From: Flammeovirga pectinis
GTDB lineage: Bacteria > Bacteroidota > Bacteroidia > Cytophagales > Flammeovirgaceae
Direction of reading: 5' to 3'
Assembly (NCBI RefSeq): GCF_003970675.1
Contig: NZ_CP034562.1
Location: 4,004,001-4,068,000 of the forward strand
Length of the DNA: 64,000 nt
Below the pieces are notes generated by a model. It was given only the letters and a program-made list of their open reading frames with translations. It did not search any database and was not told the DNA's origin. A program made the translations under genes and the position numbers. Shown in pieces: positions 19,201-28,847 of this stretch. The stretch's first letter is position 1, and each line of letters begins with the position of its first letter.

Positions 19201-21316
19201 CACCATCATTAGTAGCATAGTTATTTAATAACTGACGACCTTCTGAGTCATATTGATATTCATTCTTAAATTCTTTTATCCAACTATTGTCAATACCACT
19301 ATAATTAGCGTATAAAGTTTGGTTACCATTTTCATCAAATGCATACTCATTTTTAAAAACCTTTACCCATTCTTGATCGACATAATTAAATGCAGCTTGA
19401 GAAAGCTTATTATCATTTGAGTCATATGTATTTTGTTCTAGAATAGAATTTACCCATTCATTATCTACTACATCATAGACAACTCCCTCTAAAAAATTAC
19501 CATTTCCATCATACTTAAAATCAGATGCAAAATATTTTATCCATTCATTATTTGAACCAAAATATGATCTATATTCAGTTCGATATCCATTAGTATCAAA
19601 AGCATATTCATATTTGTAAGACTTTAACCACTCACTTGACTCTTTTTCATAATATTCAGAAATTGATGAAGTCTGCATATCATTTTCATATGTAAAAGCT
19701 TCACGGTAATCAGGAATAAATTCATTTGATTCTTTATTCCAATTAGAACGAACTGAAGTTTCCATTAAACCTTCTGAGAAATAAGTATAGTCATATTTAT
19801 GATCTGCTACAAATGCCATAGCATCTATACCCCAATCGTAATTAATATCTGATAATAATTGACCATCTGCATTATACTCTCTTTCATATTTATCACTACC
19901 TTCCCAAACTTGTGAGGCTTTATTCCAATTATATTGCTCATAAAGAACTTGATTCCCGAACTCATCATAAGAATAATTATTTTTCCTAGAATTCACTAAA
20001 CCTTCTTCTGTTCTTGAATAATATTTTTTCAAAGAAGTTAAAAGATTTCCATTTTCATCATTAGTAATTTCTTGCAGTGAATAATCTCTCCAATATCCTA
20101 AATAATTATACCATTCTATTTGTCTATAGCTATTAGTATATCCATTTTCATCATATGTATATGAATATCCGTATCTTCCTACCCAAGTCTGTAGTGCTTT
20201 ATTAAAAGTATATTCTTTAAATGATTCATATTGCAAACTTTGATCAACTGCATTATCATTAGATACATACTTAAACTCTCTCTTTAAACTAGGCTCTAAT
20301 TCTTTAGTATTTTTATTATATAGATAGTACTCATAACTACCTTCTACTTCTGAAACCCAATTATATTTTTGAGTCGAAGTTACTGTTAATGTACCTTCGA
20401 TAATTTCTTTGAATTCAATTTCTGCTAAAAAATCATTTTCATCTCTAAGGTAATTACGTTCAGAAAAAATCTTAAATTCTCCATTTGTATCTTTTCTGTG
20501 TTCTATTATCTGTAACTTTCTACCTATTTCATCATAAGTTTGATAGACTTTTCGTGTTAATACCGAATCATTATCCGCTACATGTTCATACCAAACAGTA
20601 GAATCTAATTGTAAAATTATTTCATCTTCTACTAGAATTCTTGAACCACTTTTGCCAATAAACTCTTTGTCTGTTAGAGGAATATTGGTATTTATAGTAG
20701 AAGAATCTAATGACATTCCAAGATCCTTATTACTTTTATCTAAAGTATTTTTAGATAGTAGAGAAGGGATTTTTTCAGCTATCCAATCATTTCTACGTTT
20801 CAGTAATACACCTTTCTTATTTAAAGGAGCAAAATCGATAAAAGATTCTACTAAGTGTAAGGGCATTTCTTTTTCTGAAAAAGAAATTGTTTGTTCTTCT
20901 TTAGCGTCTAAACCTTTCACTTTAAATCTTCCTTTAGAAAGGTCAATAGTTTCAGTTTTAAACTCTAATTGAGTTGGAGAAAATAGCTTTGATTTTTCCT
21001 CAGGGTGAGTAGGTTTCACTGCAAAAGGATTTTCTTGCAATTCCTTTTCTGCCTGAAGTTTGATTCTATCTTCTTTAGATACATACTTAAACTGTAAATT
21101 GTTCTTTGTTGCTTCTTCTACAATTTTTGCATATTCAAGACTGTGCTTTTCCTTTAAGAGTCTATTTTCTCTTTCTTCTAAAAGCTTTTCTTGGTCATGT
21201 TTTTCATGTTGAAGCTGTTCTTTAGACTTTTTCAAGTCTTGCGGTGGCACTTGTTGAGCATAGGTCAACGTAGGTATAAGGACTATACCTATTGAAAATA
21301 GTTGCTTTAAGTTCAT
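15893..21316 (-). CDS. Giant T9SS-exported Trp/Tyr-repeat surface protein, copy 2
   Basis: 1807 residues with signal peptide (MNLKQLFSIGIVLIPTLTYAQQ), a coiled coil rich in Lys/Glu (residues ~25-70), a conserved N-terminal region with the same LTDKEFIGKSGSR and QLDSTVWYEH motifs as copy 1, a long run of ~40-residue repeats with W, Y-x-Y and YDENGN/YDSEGR turns, an Ig-like segment and a T9SS type A sorting domain at the C terminus. It is about 65 residues longer than copy 1, explained by extra repeat units in the middle (around bases 18440-18600). The two genes are head-to-tail, each with its own terminator. Probably a large surface-displayed repeat protein for adhesion or matrix; no enzyme domain is visible. 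Confidence 0.75.
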   Translation of the reverse strand: MNLKQLFSIGIVLIPTLTYAQQVPPQDLKKSKEQLQHEKHDQEKLLEERENRLLKEKHSLEYAKIVEEATKNNLQFKYVSKEDRIKLQAEKELQENPFAVKPTHPEEKSKLFSPTQLEFKTETIDLSKGRFKVKGLDAKEEQTISFSEKEMPLHLVESFIDFAPLNKKGVLLKRRNDWIAEKIPSLLSKNTLDKSNKDLGMSLDSSTINTNIPLTDKEFIGKSGSRILVEDEIILQLDSTVWYEHVADNDSVLTRKVYQTYDEIGRKLQIIEHRKDTNGEFKIFSERNYLRDENDFLAEIEFKEIIEGTLTVTSTQKYNWVSEVEGSYEYYLYNKNTKELEPSLKREFKYVSNDNAVDQSLQYESFKEYTFNKALQTWVGRYGYSYTYDENGYTNSYRQIEWYNYLGYWRDYSLQEITNDENGNLLTSLKKYYSRTEEGLVNSRKNNYSYDEFGNQVLYEQYNWNKASQVWEGSDKYEREYNADGQLLSDINYDWGIDAMAFVADHKYDYTYFSEGLMETSVRSNWNKESNEFIPDYREAFTYENDMQTSSISEYYEKESSEWLKSYKYEYAFDTNGYRTEYRSYFGSNNEWIKYFASDFKYDGNGNFLEGVVYDVVDNEWVNSILEQNTYDSNDNKLSQAAFNYVDQEWVKVFKNEYAFDENGNQTLYANYSGIDNSWIKEFKNEYQYDSEGRQLLNNYATNDGENNWLYSSQDLYEYPSDNSSVHTYQYWSTDSGDWVNSSRYSYTSDENSYTTEEAYWSLENSVWENSWKHKYTYNENGDEVEVADYSGDGIEWNRHWLKKYKYNSNDLLTKIEEFDSADSDWAATAISSKVLEYDNEDRLTLEQRVAPDDWGLDESYKHEFEYDENGNQLLEVYRYGKSDNYVSGTKYERAYKEVDNGDYTSNYTILRADYNWSETDQAWKGNYKYEYDYDDNGNLIINSYLSDWDDEENSYGYKYHYEHDDNGNRVLYKRQNYITDSWVNSWEDRYAFDDNGNQTMVSYQYSWDTSLEYYSSGYRYHYSFNELNQVTQSVFDQFNEGEWTLSSKNEYAYDSEGRQNENIYSNWNSETSKYVLSSKQNWSYLNDLDHDYTYSYYSGNDWVISNQEEIRYNLDTFVQIGTTFNVSKDEALYEYKSWYASSDFDTQLKSKLTDFQNSDNNEMTLYERHFNQDYFRSTYNLKVSNDSLIDYYKNYLVIEDSMAGVLTSRIYYNNNGTYDKPVWVESEKYMYEFTDGIQSGIAQYSHDGTTFVPEEKYSMTYSEDKDVYTDISYEVNGSEFENYFKREFKTNDSGQTIASASYYWSSDSEMWIGNYRYDNGYTLDDEGNTYYKYASYYWDNSNNVWEGSSAYEEKSDTHGNGILFVYLNWDYDNLDWVPHYKYEYTYNDEQVMTSEISYNWSDKQQEWIGDRKRDIDGDRTAYSELKYSDNTWQYVRAHTYTTEDNISTRIEEEWVTDTWVNAEKNINTFGDVDINEYYGWSSEIANWYKYFKESYYHNEEDQYVHEIAIGVSGEWVNLERRTTLKDDYYNGEYSLSFSMYEDWINGAWMKDRIEENRYDYNNWENGYSEYYIYDSNKDEFVPDRKETRDDYTYTWNTELEDWLGIRHNISDYNHTERWDNELGKWILHEKEYYMYSPVITYDLPSAVSINETPSMEMNILTTAPGLEVVTSGASASLEDMTITFEEAGTLELTISTPAGETSYGTPYTAREIKAEMLVEKTEEALALDNVTLASELLVYPNPSSDFVKVSVSAGTIISKIDLFTISGVNKGSTFNSLIDVKGLSQGVYILRISTNKGVVSKTLVVK

Positions 21317-21975
21317 TTTTTAAATTATTAGCATAATAGTTATTAGATCTGTCACCGTTGTAGATTACTTTCGTAATTAAACAGGTGATAAGAAAGTATT
21401 TTTTAAATGAATAGCTATTTGTAAATATTAGTCATGTAAAAGATAGTTTGCTTATTTTCAGTAACAAAGTCGCTATAAATATAATGGTAGGATTCTTTTT
21501 TTGCAAAAAAATGTCAAAAATTTTCATTTTTATAAAACAAAAGCACATGTAAATAGGAGTCTAAAAACTAAGAAAACTGTCTTACGCAAAGGAGAACGAG
21601 TAGATTACACTTCATTTCTGATTAAATTTGTGCGTTATTTACCTACAATATTACAGCGTGTTTTATAAATTACATTTACTATAAATACGTCGTTACTTTA
21701 TGGTTTAATACTTCAAATACTACTAACAATTTTTCTATAACTTAAGGTATCGCCTTAAAGGTAATTATTATCGATGGTCTGATAAAAGGGTATTTTGCAA
21801 GTGAAAATGTTATAGAAATTCAAGAAAAATTAAATACAATAGAGAAAAGACAAGCTGAGATAGAATTATATTCTTGTATTCAGATATTTTAAAAATAAAG
21901 AAAAAAGCTACCTCCCATAAAGAGGCAGCTTTTCAACTTAAGTTCCAATTGTAACTTTCTACTTCTACTTTCTAT
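21317..21975. other. Intergenic region, 659 bp
   Basis: AT-rich. The part next to 21316 should carry the promoter of giant gene copy 2 on the minus strand. A start-less frame of about 45 codons at 21747-21891 has amphipathic character but no recognisable family and no ATG. The terminator at 21903-21933 is the only clear signal. Confidence 0.5.
21903..21933 (-). terminator. Terminator of the SusC/SusD pair
   Basis: 12-bp stem (21903-21914 with 21922-21933, one mismatch) and a 7-nt loop; read on the minus strand it is followed by a T tract. It lies about 45 bp past the SusD stop codon. Confidence 0.75.
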
Positions 21976-23502
21976 TTATTTCTGCCACCACATTTGAGTT
22001 TCCAACTTATCACCACCAATTCTAGAAGCAGCAGTACTTCTATTAGTTGGATTAAGTTGTTGTTCAGACGATGGATATGTATATCTTTGAATAATAATAT
22101 TTCTACTTGGTCCTTCTGCAGGTGGAGCGAGTGGAGCACCTCCTAAACGAATTGCTTCTCTCCACCCGTTAAATGGCGAATTGTAATTTGCTATCCATTT
22201 CTGAAGACCAATAATCTCTTTAAATGTTTTACCACTAGCTAAAAGCGTTGTATAATCTACATTTGCCTGCACTAAATATGCAGTAATGTCTGTATCTTCT
22301 ACGCCCCATTCTTTCATAGATGCTGTAATTGCTTCGTTATAATACATCTGAGCTTGTGTAGTATTACCTTGTCTAGCAGCTTGTTCTGATTGGATAAAAA
22401 ACGTTTCTACAAGAGAAAATAATTTACCCACCTGCGTAGGATCTTGCTGATAACTAGGTGCTATGTGAGAATATTTACTGAAAGTAGTTGATGCTCCTCC
22501 ATATAAAATACCTTCATAAATCACTTTTGTGACTACTTCTCCATCTGCATCTTTTAGTGTATCTCCTTTACTATCAAATTGAACTTCTTGAAGATTATCA
22601 TCTATATAAAATGGTCTTCTAGGGTCTTCTAAATCATTTAGAGCATCTACTAAAGTATTGGCCATATTAAATTCAATAGGTCTATTAGAGCCAGTTACAT
22701 CCCAATATTCAAATACAGGATTAGCATTTGGGAACGTACTTTTGTAAGGGAACATTGCTTCTCCTTCAAGATCATTTATAAATCCTTTTGAAGCGGCTAA
22801 ATCAAAATATTTTTTAGAATTTGCAGCATCAACATCGGCAATTCTCATGGCCATTCTCATCATTATTGATCCTGCAAAGTTCTTCCATTTCAAAATGTCT
22901 CCTTTATAAATTATATCCGTTGATGTAAATGCAGTTCCAGAAAGATCTGTATTTACCACTTCTTCTAAAACACTTAGAGTTTTCATGTAAATAGACTGTG
23001 CATCATCGTATTGAGGATAAATTACTTTATTATTACCCAAAGCTTCTTCGTAAGGAACATCCGTAAAAAAGTCTGTTAATTGTAACCAAGCATACGATTC
23101 TAAAATCTTAATAATTGCCATCTTATTAGTGTATTCTTGCTCAGGAATAACTTCTCTTTCACCTTCTACAATAGATTTTGCATCCTTTAAATCATTCAGA
23201 GCTATATAATAATAATCCCAAATTGTGCCATTTATGTCTCTATTATCAATGTAATACTGCGACTCACCAACATATTGTACTTGCATCCAATATTGTGCAA
23301 ATAACCTTGTGTTACCCCAGTTTACACTTGGGTTTTGTTCAACATCAACTAGTTTTTGTTCTGTAGTTGATATCAAATAAGCGGCATCAATAGTAAGAGG
23401 TTTCTTAGGGTCTGTATTGATTTCTTCATATTCTGATGTACAAGAAATAAAAGCATTTAGTATAATCAGAAGAGGAATATATTTTTTCAATTGTAAATAC
23501 AT
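21976..23502 (-). CDS. SusD/RagB-like outer-membrane lipoprotein
   Basis: 508 residues with a lipoprotein signal (AFISC, Cys21), then EYEEINTDPKKP, the start typical of the SusD-like_2 group (PF12771). Helical TPR-like repeats and the C-terminal AIRLGGAPLAPP / YPSSEQQLNP segment with the usual RIGGDKLETQMWWQK end are present. SusD proteins cap the SusC channel and capture substrate at the cell surface. It lies 53 bp after its SusC partner and is the last gene before the terminator. This SusD branch is often linked to peptide or unknown substrates rather than a defined glycan, and no carbohydrate enzyme sits beside it, so the substrate stays open. Confidence 0.9.
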   Translation of the reverse strand: MYLQLKKYIPLLIILNAFISCTSEYEEINTDPKKPLTIDAAYLISTTEQKLVDVEQNPSVNWGNTRLFAQYWMQVQYVGESQYYIDNRDINGTIWDYYYIALNDLKDAKSIVEGEREVIPEQEYTNKMAIIKILESYAWLQLTDFFTDVPYEEALGNNKVIYPQYDDAQSIYMKTLSVLEEVVNTDLSGTAFTSTDIIYKGDILKWKNFAGSIMMRMAMRIADVDAANSKKYFDLAASKGFINDLEGEAMFPYKSTFPNANPVFEYWDVTGSNRPIEFNMANTLVDALNDLEDPRRPFYIDDNLQEVQFDSKGDTLKDADGEVVTKVIYEGILYGGASTTFSKYSHIAPSYQQDPTQVGKLFSLVETFFIQSEQAARQGNTTQAQMYYNEAITASMKEWGVEDTDITAYLVQANVDYTTLLASGKTFKEIIGLQKWIANYNSPFNGWREAIRLGGAPLAPPAEGPSRNIIIQRYTYPSSEQQLNPTNRSTAASRIGGDKLETQMWWQK

Positions 23503-23555
23503 AATTGATATTATTTTCTAGTCGTTTGACTATGTAATTACTGTTTTATTAATTT

Positions 23556-26500
23556 TTATAATTTAGCTTTTACACTAAACCCAAATGTTCTTGTTGTCGG
23601 GGTAGAGCCAGACTCATAGCCTTGAACATTACCAGATCTAAGTGTGATTTCTGGATCGAAATAAGGGAAGTTTTTATGAAGAATTGCTAAATTTCTACCG
23701 TAAACACCCAGTGTAATCGCATTAAATGGACCTTTTGTAATAAGATTAGATGGGAGAGTATAGGTGATACTAACATCTCTTAATTTTATCCAAGAGGCAT
23801 CATAAATATAGACAGCATCTGGGTTTTGATTATAGTTAAATGCAGATCCACTACCTGATACATCATTAGGTACAAATACATCATTTGGAGATCCATCTTC
23901 TTTTACACCTTCTAATAATAATCCACCTCCGTCTGCAAGAGAACTTCTAGACGGGTTTCCTTTAGAATTTAATCCTGCTGTTTCTTCATATAAACCCGTA
24001 GATAACCCGTATCTATATGATTGTGAGAATATTTCACCTCCAATTGACATATCAATAAGTGCACTTAATCGAATCCCTTTATAAGATACAGAAGTAGAAA
24101 CTCCACCAGTCCAATCTGGTTGCATATTACCAATTATTTCATCAGAAGTTGTAGCACCTTCAGCATCAGAGGCGTACATATAGAAGCCCTCATCGTCTAC
24201 CATTTTGCCACCATTTTCATGATATTTAAAATTTGTTCCTTTTATTGCTCCATAAGGCTGACCAACTGCTGCAGTAACAGATGCTGTACCTGTAAGCTCT
24301 CCTAAAACAAGGTTTTCTACACCATTAGATAAAGAAGTGACTTCAGAAATGTTTTTGCCAAAATTAAAGCCTACGTTCCATTCTAATCCATAAGAAGTAC
24401 GAACAGGAGTTGTGTTAAGAGAAATTTCCATTCCTTTATTTCTTACATCTCCCGCATTTTGATATTGTGAAGTATAACCTGTAGCACCTGTTGTTTGTAC
24501 ACCTAAGATTTGGTTTCTTGTAGTACGATCATAGAAAGTAAGGTCAAGACCAATTCTTCTCTGGAAGAACATTACCTCAAGACCAAGCTCTAATTCGTTT
24601 GTCAACTCAGGTTTTAATTCTGGGTTATATAATGTAGATCCTACAGAAGAACTACTCTTACTGTATTTGGGAACATCGCCAAATTTACCAACAGAATTAT
24701 AATAGTTTGTAGTGTTATAAGGTGATGTATCGTTACCAACTTGTGCATATCCAAACCTAACCTTACCAAAAGATATTACATCACTATTTTTTAAAGAATT
24801 AAGTTCTGTAAAAATAAAAGATGTAGATACAGCAGGGTAGAAGAATGAATTTTCTGATGGTGGAAGTGTAGACGACCAGTCATTTCTTGCAGAAATATCT
24901 AAATACACCATATCTTTCCAACCTAAAGATGCATTTGCATAAACACTTTGTACTTGTCTACTCGATACCACTTCATTAATAACATATTCTGGTGATACGG
25001 AGTTACTTAGTGCATATAAATCTTTTACAACTAAACCACCTCTTGTCGCATTATACAATGAATAGCTATTTTGTGTTCTTACATTACCACCAATCATAGC
25101 CGTTAAAGAAAGGTTATTAGCAAAACGTTTATTGAAATTTGTTCTAATATCAAAGTTAGTCTCTTTACCATTCTTCTTATAAATGTTATATTCTGGAGTA
25201 TCTGTTCCACCAACAGCAATTCTTTCTTCTTGCTCTAAAGTATATGTATCAATTGCTCCAATACCTGTTATAGACCACCAGTCTGTTAATTTGTAATTCA
25301 AATTAAAATTACCATACAAGCGATCTCTAGAATCGTTCTGGTAATTTTTAAACCTAACCCAATAAGGATTATCAAAAAAGGCAGGTTTACCATCTTCAAT
25401 ACTTCTTCTATTCCAAGTATTCTGATTTCCAGCAGCATCTACATAACTTCTTTTTAATCTATCAAAATCTAAGTTAGTTTGGAACCATTGGTTAAAAGAT
25501 TGTCCAACATTTCTAGGATCATACCCTGTGCCATTTCTACCAAGACCTTCTACGGTAATATAAGATCCAGAAAATGATACTTCAAACTTATCTGATAGTT
25601 TATGAGAAGCCGTAAAATTGATATTATTCCTGTTAAGGTTAGAATTAGGAAGAACACCTTTAATGTCTTTGTAGGTATACCCTAATCTAAAATTAGATGT
25701 TTCCGTACCACCATCTAAACCAATATTATAAGTTTGTGTAACACCTGTTTCATAAAAGTGTTCAGGTCCTTTTTCTGAAGCAACATAAGGTCTAGTTTTT
25801 CCATATTCGGCCGTATTTGATGGGTCAAAACTATCCCAATGTCTTACTTGTAAATTGGGATCAAACTTAGGACCAAAAGATGCATCATCAGAAAAGTTTA
25901 CCGTAGGGTTCCCATTTTCATCTGTTTCGGTAAAACCACCGCCAATACCACCATAACCTGCACCATATTCTTTTTGATATTTTGGCATAGTCGCAGTATT
26001 AATTTTATCAAAAGATACGTTTGCACCCACTGTAACACCTATTCCTTTCTTTTTAGTACCTTTCTTTGTAGTAATCATTATTACACCATTTGCACCCCTA
26101 GAACCATAAAGGGCAGTAGCTGTTGCACCTTTTAAAACAGAAATTGTCTCGATACTATTAGGGTCAATATCTTGTGATAGGTCTCCATAATCGTAACCAC
26201 CGCCACCAGTACTTTGGCCACTTTCATTGCTGTTAGAATTAGAAATAGGCACTCCGTCTACAACGTATAACGGTTGATTACTAGACCCAATTGTTGAGTA
26301 ACCTCTAATTATTACATTAGAAGAACCACCCATATTCCCAGAGTTTCTTACTTGTAATCCAGATACCCTTCCAGACAAAGAATTTGTAATATTCTCTCCA
26401 GCTGTCTCAGAAAACTGATCACTTTGTATTTTCTGAACAGAATAACCTAAAGACTTTTCATCTCTTGTAATCCCTAAGGCCGTTACAACTACCTCATCCA

Positions 26501-26801
26501 GTTGTTCAATGTCTTCTTCTAAGTTTACGTCAATTTTATTACTACTTCCAATTTTTATTTCTTTTGATTTGTATCCAATAAGTGTATAAATCAATGTCGC
26601 ATCTGCTTCTTTAATTATTAATTGATAATGACCATCAATATCAGTTACACTACCTTGTGATGTCCCTTTTATTATTACAGCAACCCCAGGCAGAGGTGCA
26701 TTAGTTTCGTCAAGAATTGTTCCTGATATAGTTCTTTCTTGTGCCGTTACAAAATGTTGTAAACCAAAAACAAGCAAGACTAGTACTACTAGTTTTCTCA
26801 T
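23556..26801 (-). CDS. SusC/RagA-like TonB-dependent receptor
   Basis: 1081 residues. Signal peptide ending VTAQE, then a carboxypeptidase-regulatory-like domain (ISGTILDETNAPLPGVAVIIKGTS style, residues ~24-100), the TonB-linked plug with VDGVPISNSNS and the SVLKGATATALYGSRGANGVIMITTKKG signature, and a long beta-barrel ending in an aromatic strand (TFGFSVKAKL). Imports a large substrate through the outer membrane using TonB energy, with the SusD gene that follows. It is divergent from the alpha/beta-hydrolase at 27390, so the two may share a control region. Confidence 0.93.
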   Translation of the reverse strand: MRKLVVLVLLVFGLQHFVTAQERTISGTILDETNAPLPGVAVIIKGTSQGSVTDIDGHYQLIIKEADATLIYTLIGYKSKEIKIGSSNKIDVNLEEDIEQLDEVVVTALGITRDEKSLGYSVQKIQSDQFSETAGENITNSLSGRVSGLQVRNSGNMGGSSNVIIRGYSTIGSSNQPLYVVDGVPISNSNSNESGQSTGGGGYDYGDLSQDIDPNSIETISVLKGATATALYGSRGANGVIMITTKKGTKKKGIGVTVGANVSFDKINTATMPKYQKEYGAGYGGIGGGFTETDENGNPTVNFSDDASFGPKFDPNLQVRHWDSFDPSNTAEYGKTRPYVASEKGPEHFYETGVTQTYNIGLDGGTETSNFRLGYTYKDIKGVLPNSNLNRNNINFTASHKLSDKFEVSFSGSYITVEGLGRNGTGYDPRNVGQSFNQWFQTNLDFDRLKRSYVDAAGNQNTWNRRSIEDGKPAFFDNPYWVRFKNYQNDSRDRLYGNFNLNYKLTDWWSITGIGAIDTYTLEQEERIAVGGTDTPEYNIYKKNGKETNFDIRTNFNKRFANNLSLTAMIGGNVRTQNSYSLYNATRGGLVVKDLYALSNSVSPEYVINEVVSSRQVQSVYANASLGWKDMVYLDISARNDWSSTLPPSENSFFYPAVSTSFIFTELNSLKNSDVISFGKVRFGYAQVGNDTSPYNTTNYYNSVGKFGDVPKYSKSSSSVGSTLYNPELKPELTNELELGLEVMFFQRRIGLDLTFYDRTTRNQILGVQTTGATGYTSQYQNAGDVRNKGMEISLNTTPVRTSYGLEWNVGFNFGKNISEVTSLSNGVENLVLGELTGTASVTAAVGQPYGAIKGTNFKYHENGGKMVDDEGFYMYASDAEGATTSDEIIGNMQPDWTGGVSTSVSYKGIRLSALIDMSIGGEIFSQSYRYGLSTGLYEETAGLNSKGNPSRSSLADGGGLLLEGVKEDGSPNDVFVPNDVSGSGSAFNYNQNPDAVYIYDASWIKLRDVSITYTLPSNLITKGPFNAITLGVYGRNLAILHKNFPYFDPEITLRSGNVQGYESGSTPTTRTFGFSVKAKL

Positions 26802-27389
26802 GATTTTAATAGATGATATTAGTTTGAAAAGTAGGTTGATAGCATGCTAGTTATGCATGCCTTTTAAATAATTGATTTAAAAAAATAATTTAGTAGATGA
26901 ATATAATGTATTACATATTTATTTAGTATGTGATGATTTGAGATTTAGTTTTAATTGATCAATAAAAATTAATAGCTATTTAATTATTTAACGTATTCAA
27001 AATTAGTTTTTTATAATTGATAATTGCAAGTTTTAAACTTTTTGATTCAATTGAAAAAAATGACTTAGATAAGAATAATACAAGAAAAAGAATAGTCAAT
27101 ATCGAATCATAAAAGTATAGTACAATTTTTTGAACAACTGATAACAAAACTTAATAGCCGTATTTTAACATTACAGAAGTGTTAAATACACATTTATATG
27201 TCGTTTTGGAATTTTTTTTAGGAATAAGAATTGATTATTAAGACTACTATAGTTTCAAAATTGAGAATTTATGTAAAACATTTCCCCCTTTACTTCCCCA
27301 ATAAATAAAGTATAGTATCTTTATAAATCAAGTGCTGTATATGAGGTGCCAAATTAGTACCTTTTAGATCTTCTCAAATTTTTATATCC
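26802..27389. other. Divergent intergenic region, 588 bp
   Basis: Very AT-rich spacer between the SusC gene (minus) and the hydrolase gene (plus). Two GCATGC hexamers 7 bp apart near 26841-26860 are the only compact repeat noticed; no clear TAnnTTTG promoter could be placed and no gene is visible. Confidence 0.45.
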
Positions 27390-28442
27390 ATGTTTTTCGA
27401 AAAATATATCAATCAATTTGCTTTCATTTTCTGTTTATTAACGTCATGTAATACGCCATCATCATTTAATCATCTACAAAAAGAAGAGAATAAATACAAT
27501 CTCTCTACTATAGATGAACTAAAGGATACTGCTTATACAGATAAAATAGATAAATTTTATAATAAAGGGAACGAAGGGTACTTTAAAGGAAAAGAACAAG
27601 TAGAAATCTATTATAAAACCTTTCAGCAGAAGAAAGAAGATAGTCCAGCTATTGTTATATCTGCAGGCCGTACAGAGGCAGCGATAAAGTATAAAGAATT
27701 AATTTTTGATCTATTTATAAATGGCTATTCTGTTTATATTATAGACCATAGAGGGCAAGGCTTATCGGGTAGGATGACAAATGATCCTGATATGGGATAT
27801 GTAGACAACTTTCAATATTATATAGACGATCTGAAATTCTTTTATGATAGTCTTGTAGTTTCAGGTAAGCATAAAAGAAAATATTTATTGTGTCACTCAA
27901 TGGGAGGTGCAATTGGAATGACCTATTTAGAACAACATACAAAAGATTTTAATGCTGCTGCTTTTTCATCGCCAATGTTAGGTTTGCCATTCGGATCTTG
28001 TGGAGGAGCTAAGCTACTAGAAAAGGATACAATTGCTTATGCTCCAGGAGGGGGTAAATATGCACCAACTCCTTTTAAAGAAAATACACTAACAGGTTCT
28101 GTTTTAAGATTGGAAAGAATGAATGCTGTTTTTAAAGAAGTTCCAAAAGCAAGATTAGGTGGAGCAACGTATGAATGGGTTTTAAAATCATGCAATCAAT
28201 TTGACTACATTAATAGTAATATAGATAAAATTGAAACACCATTTATTTTGTTCTCAGCAGAAAATGAACAAATAGTAAATACGCAAGCTCATGAAGAATT
28301 TATTATTAGCGCTCAGAGTATAGGTAAAGTTTGTGAAGGACATTTAGTAGAAGATGCTCAACATGAATTATTAATAGAGAAAGATATTGAACGTACCGAA
28401 ACGATTAATCATACATTAGATTATTTCGATAAGTACAAATAA
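27390..28442 (+). CDS. Alpha/beta-hydrolase lipoprotein (serine aminopeptidase S33/lysophospholipase-like)
   Basis: 350 residues with a lipoprotein signal (LLTSC, Cys20). Residues ~65-345 form an alpha/beta-hydrolase of the Hydrolase_4/S33 group: IIDHRGQGLSGR oxyanion strand at 118-128, nucleophile elbow CHSMGG with Ser170 (Cys replaces the usual first Gly), and the catalytic His in DAQHELLIE near the C terminus. The group includes monoacylglycerol lipases and lysophospholipases. Its location outside the inner membrane suggests it trims lipids or esters at the envelope or near the SusCD system divergent from it. Substrate unknown. Confidence 0.8.
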   Translation: MFFEKYINQFAFIFCLLTSCNTPSSFNHLQKEENKYNLSTIDELKDTAYTDKIDKFYNKGNEGYFKGKEQVEIYYKTFQQKKEDSPAIVISAGRTEAAIKYKELIFDLFINGYSVYIIDHRGQGLSGRMTNDPDMGYVDNFQYYIDDLKFFYDSLVVSGKHKRKYLLCHSMGGAIGMTYLEQHTKDFNAAAFSSPMLGLPFGSCGGAKLLEKDTIAYAPGGGKYAPTPFKENTLTGSVLRLERMNAVFKEVPKARLGGATYEWVLKSCNQFDYINSNIDKIETPFILFSAENEQIVNTQAHEEFIISAQSIGKVCEGHLVEDAQHELLIEKDIERTETINHTLDYFDKYK

Positions 28443-28500
28443 TTCTTGATTTCGAAATAAGCTAAGTAAGCTAAAATAAAGGCTATAAATCCATATTAAA

Positions 28501-28532
28501 GGTAGATAATACAATATTATCTGCCTTTTTTT
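28501..28532 (+). terminator. Rho-independent terminator
   Basis: 10-bp stem (28501-28510 with 28516-28525), 5-nt loop and a 7-T tract, about 60 bp after the hydrolase stop codon. Confidence 0.8.
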
Positions 28533-28574
28533 AAGAAAAAGAAGTTCATTTTAGGAAAATGTAAAATGATTTTC

Positions 28575-28613
28575 CATATTTGGTCAACCAATCACCAGTT
28601 GATTGGTTGACAA
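28575..28613 (+). promoter_or_regulatory. kdgF promoter with paired FadR/GntR-type operators
   Basis: CATATTTG (28575-28582) is one base off the Bacteroidota -7 consensus TAnnTTTG. It overlaps TTTGGTCAACCAA (28579-28591), a TGGT-N2-ACCA half-palindrome of the kind bound by FadR-subfamily GntR regulators. A reversed copy, GATTGGTTGACAA, is at 28601-28613, so the two form a larger inverted repeat with a short spacer. The same site overlaps the susC promoter at 33425. The regulator gene is in the same locus. Confidence 0.65.
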
Positions 28614-28759
28614 GTTAAACAGTTAGTACGCTATAATACTAATTGTAAAGTAAGCTACAAGAATGAGATAAGCAATCTCATGCTACAATGAATTAGAATT
28701 TAACACATGAAATAATAGAAAGTAGTTCTAAATCAATAGTGTAATAAATTTCACCAGAA

Positions 28760-28796
28760 GTATACTTGTTGTATACGGATGTTGGTTAGGTGACAA
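28760..28796 (+). promoter_or_regulatory. Second operator cluster before kdgF
   Basis: GTATAC repeated around TTGTT (28760-28776), directly followed by GGATGTTGGTTAGGTGACAA (28777-28796), a degenerate reversed copy of the susC-side site at 33425-33443 (its GGATGTTGGTT part is exact). It lies about 50 bp before the kdgF start. A small hairpin (ATGAGAT/ATCTCAT) occurs earlier in the leader near 28664-28682. Confidence 0.5.
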
Positions 28797-28847
28797 TTTA
28801 TTTCCGATTAAACTACTTGATTAACAAATCGATAAACACTTAAAATA

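Noticed and set aside
21747-21891. A frame of about 45 codons ending in IEKRQAEIELYSCIQIF
   Set aside because: No start codon, no recognisable family and no gene-like context; more likely chance or an old remnant.
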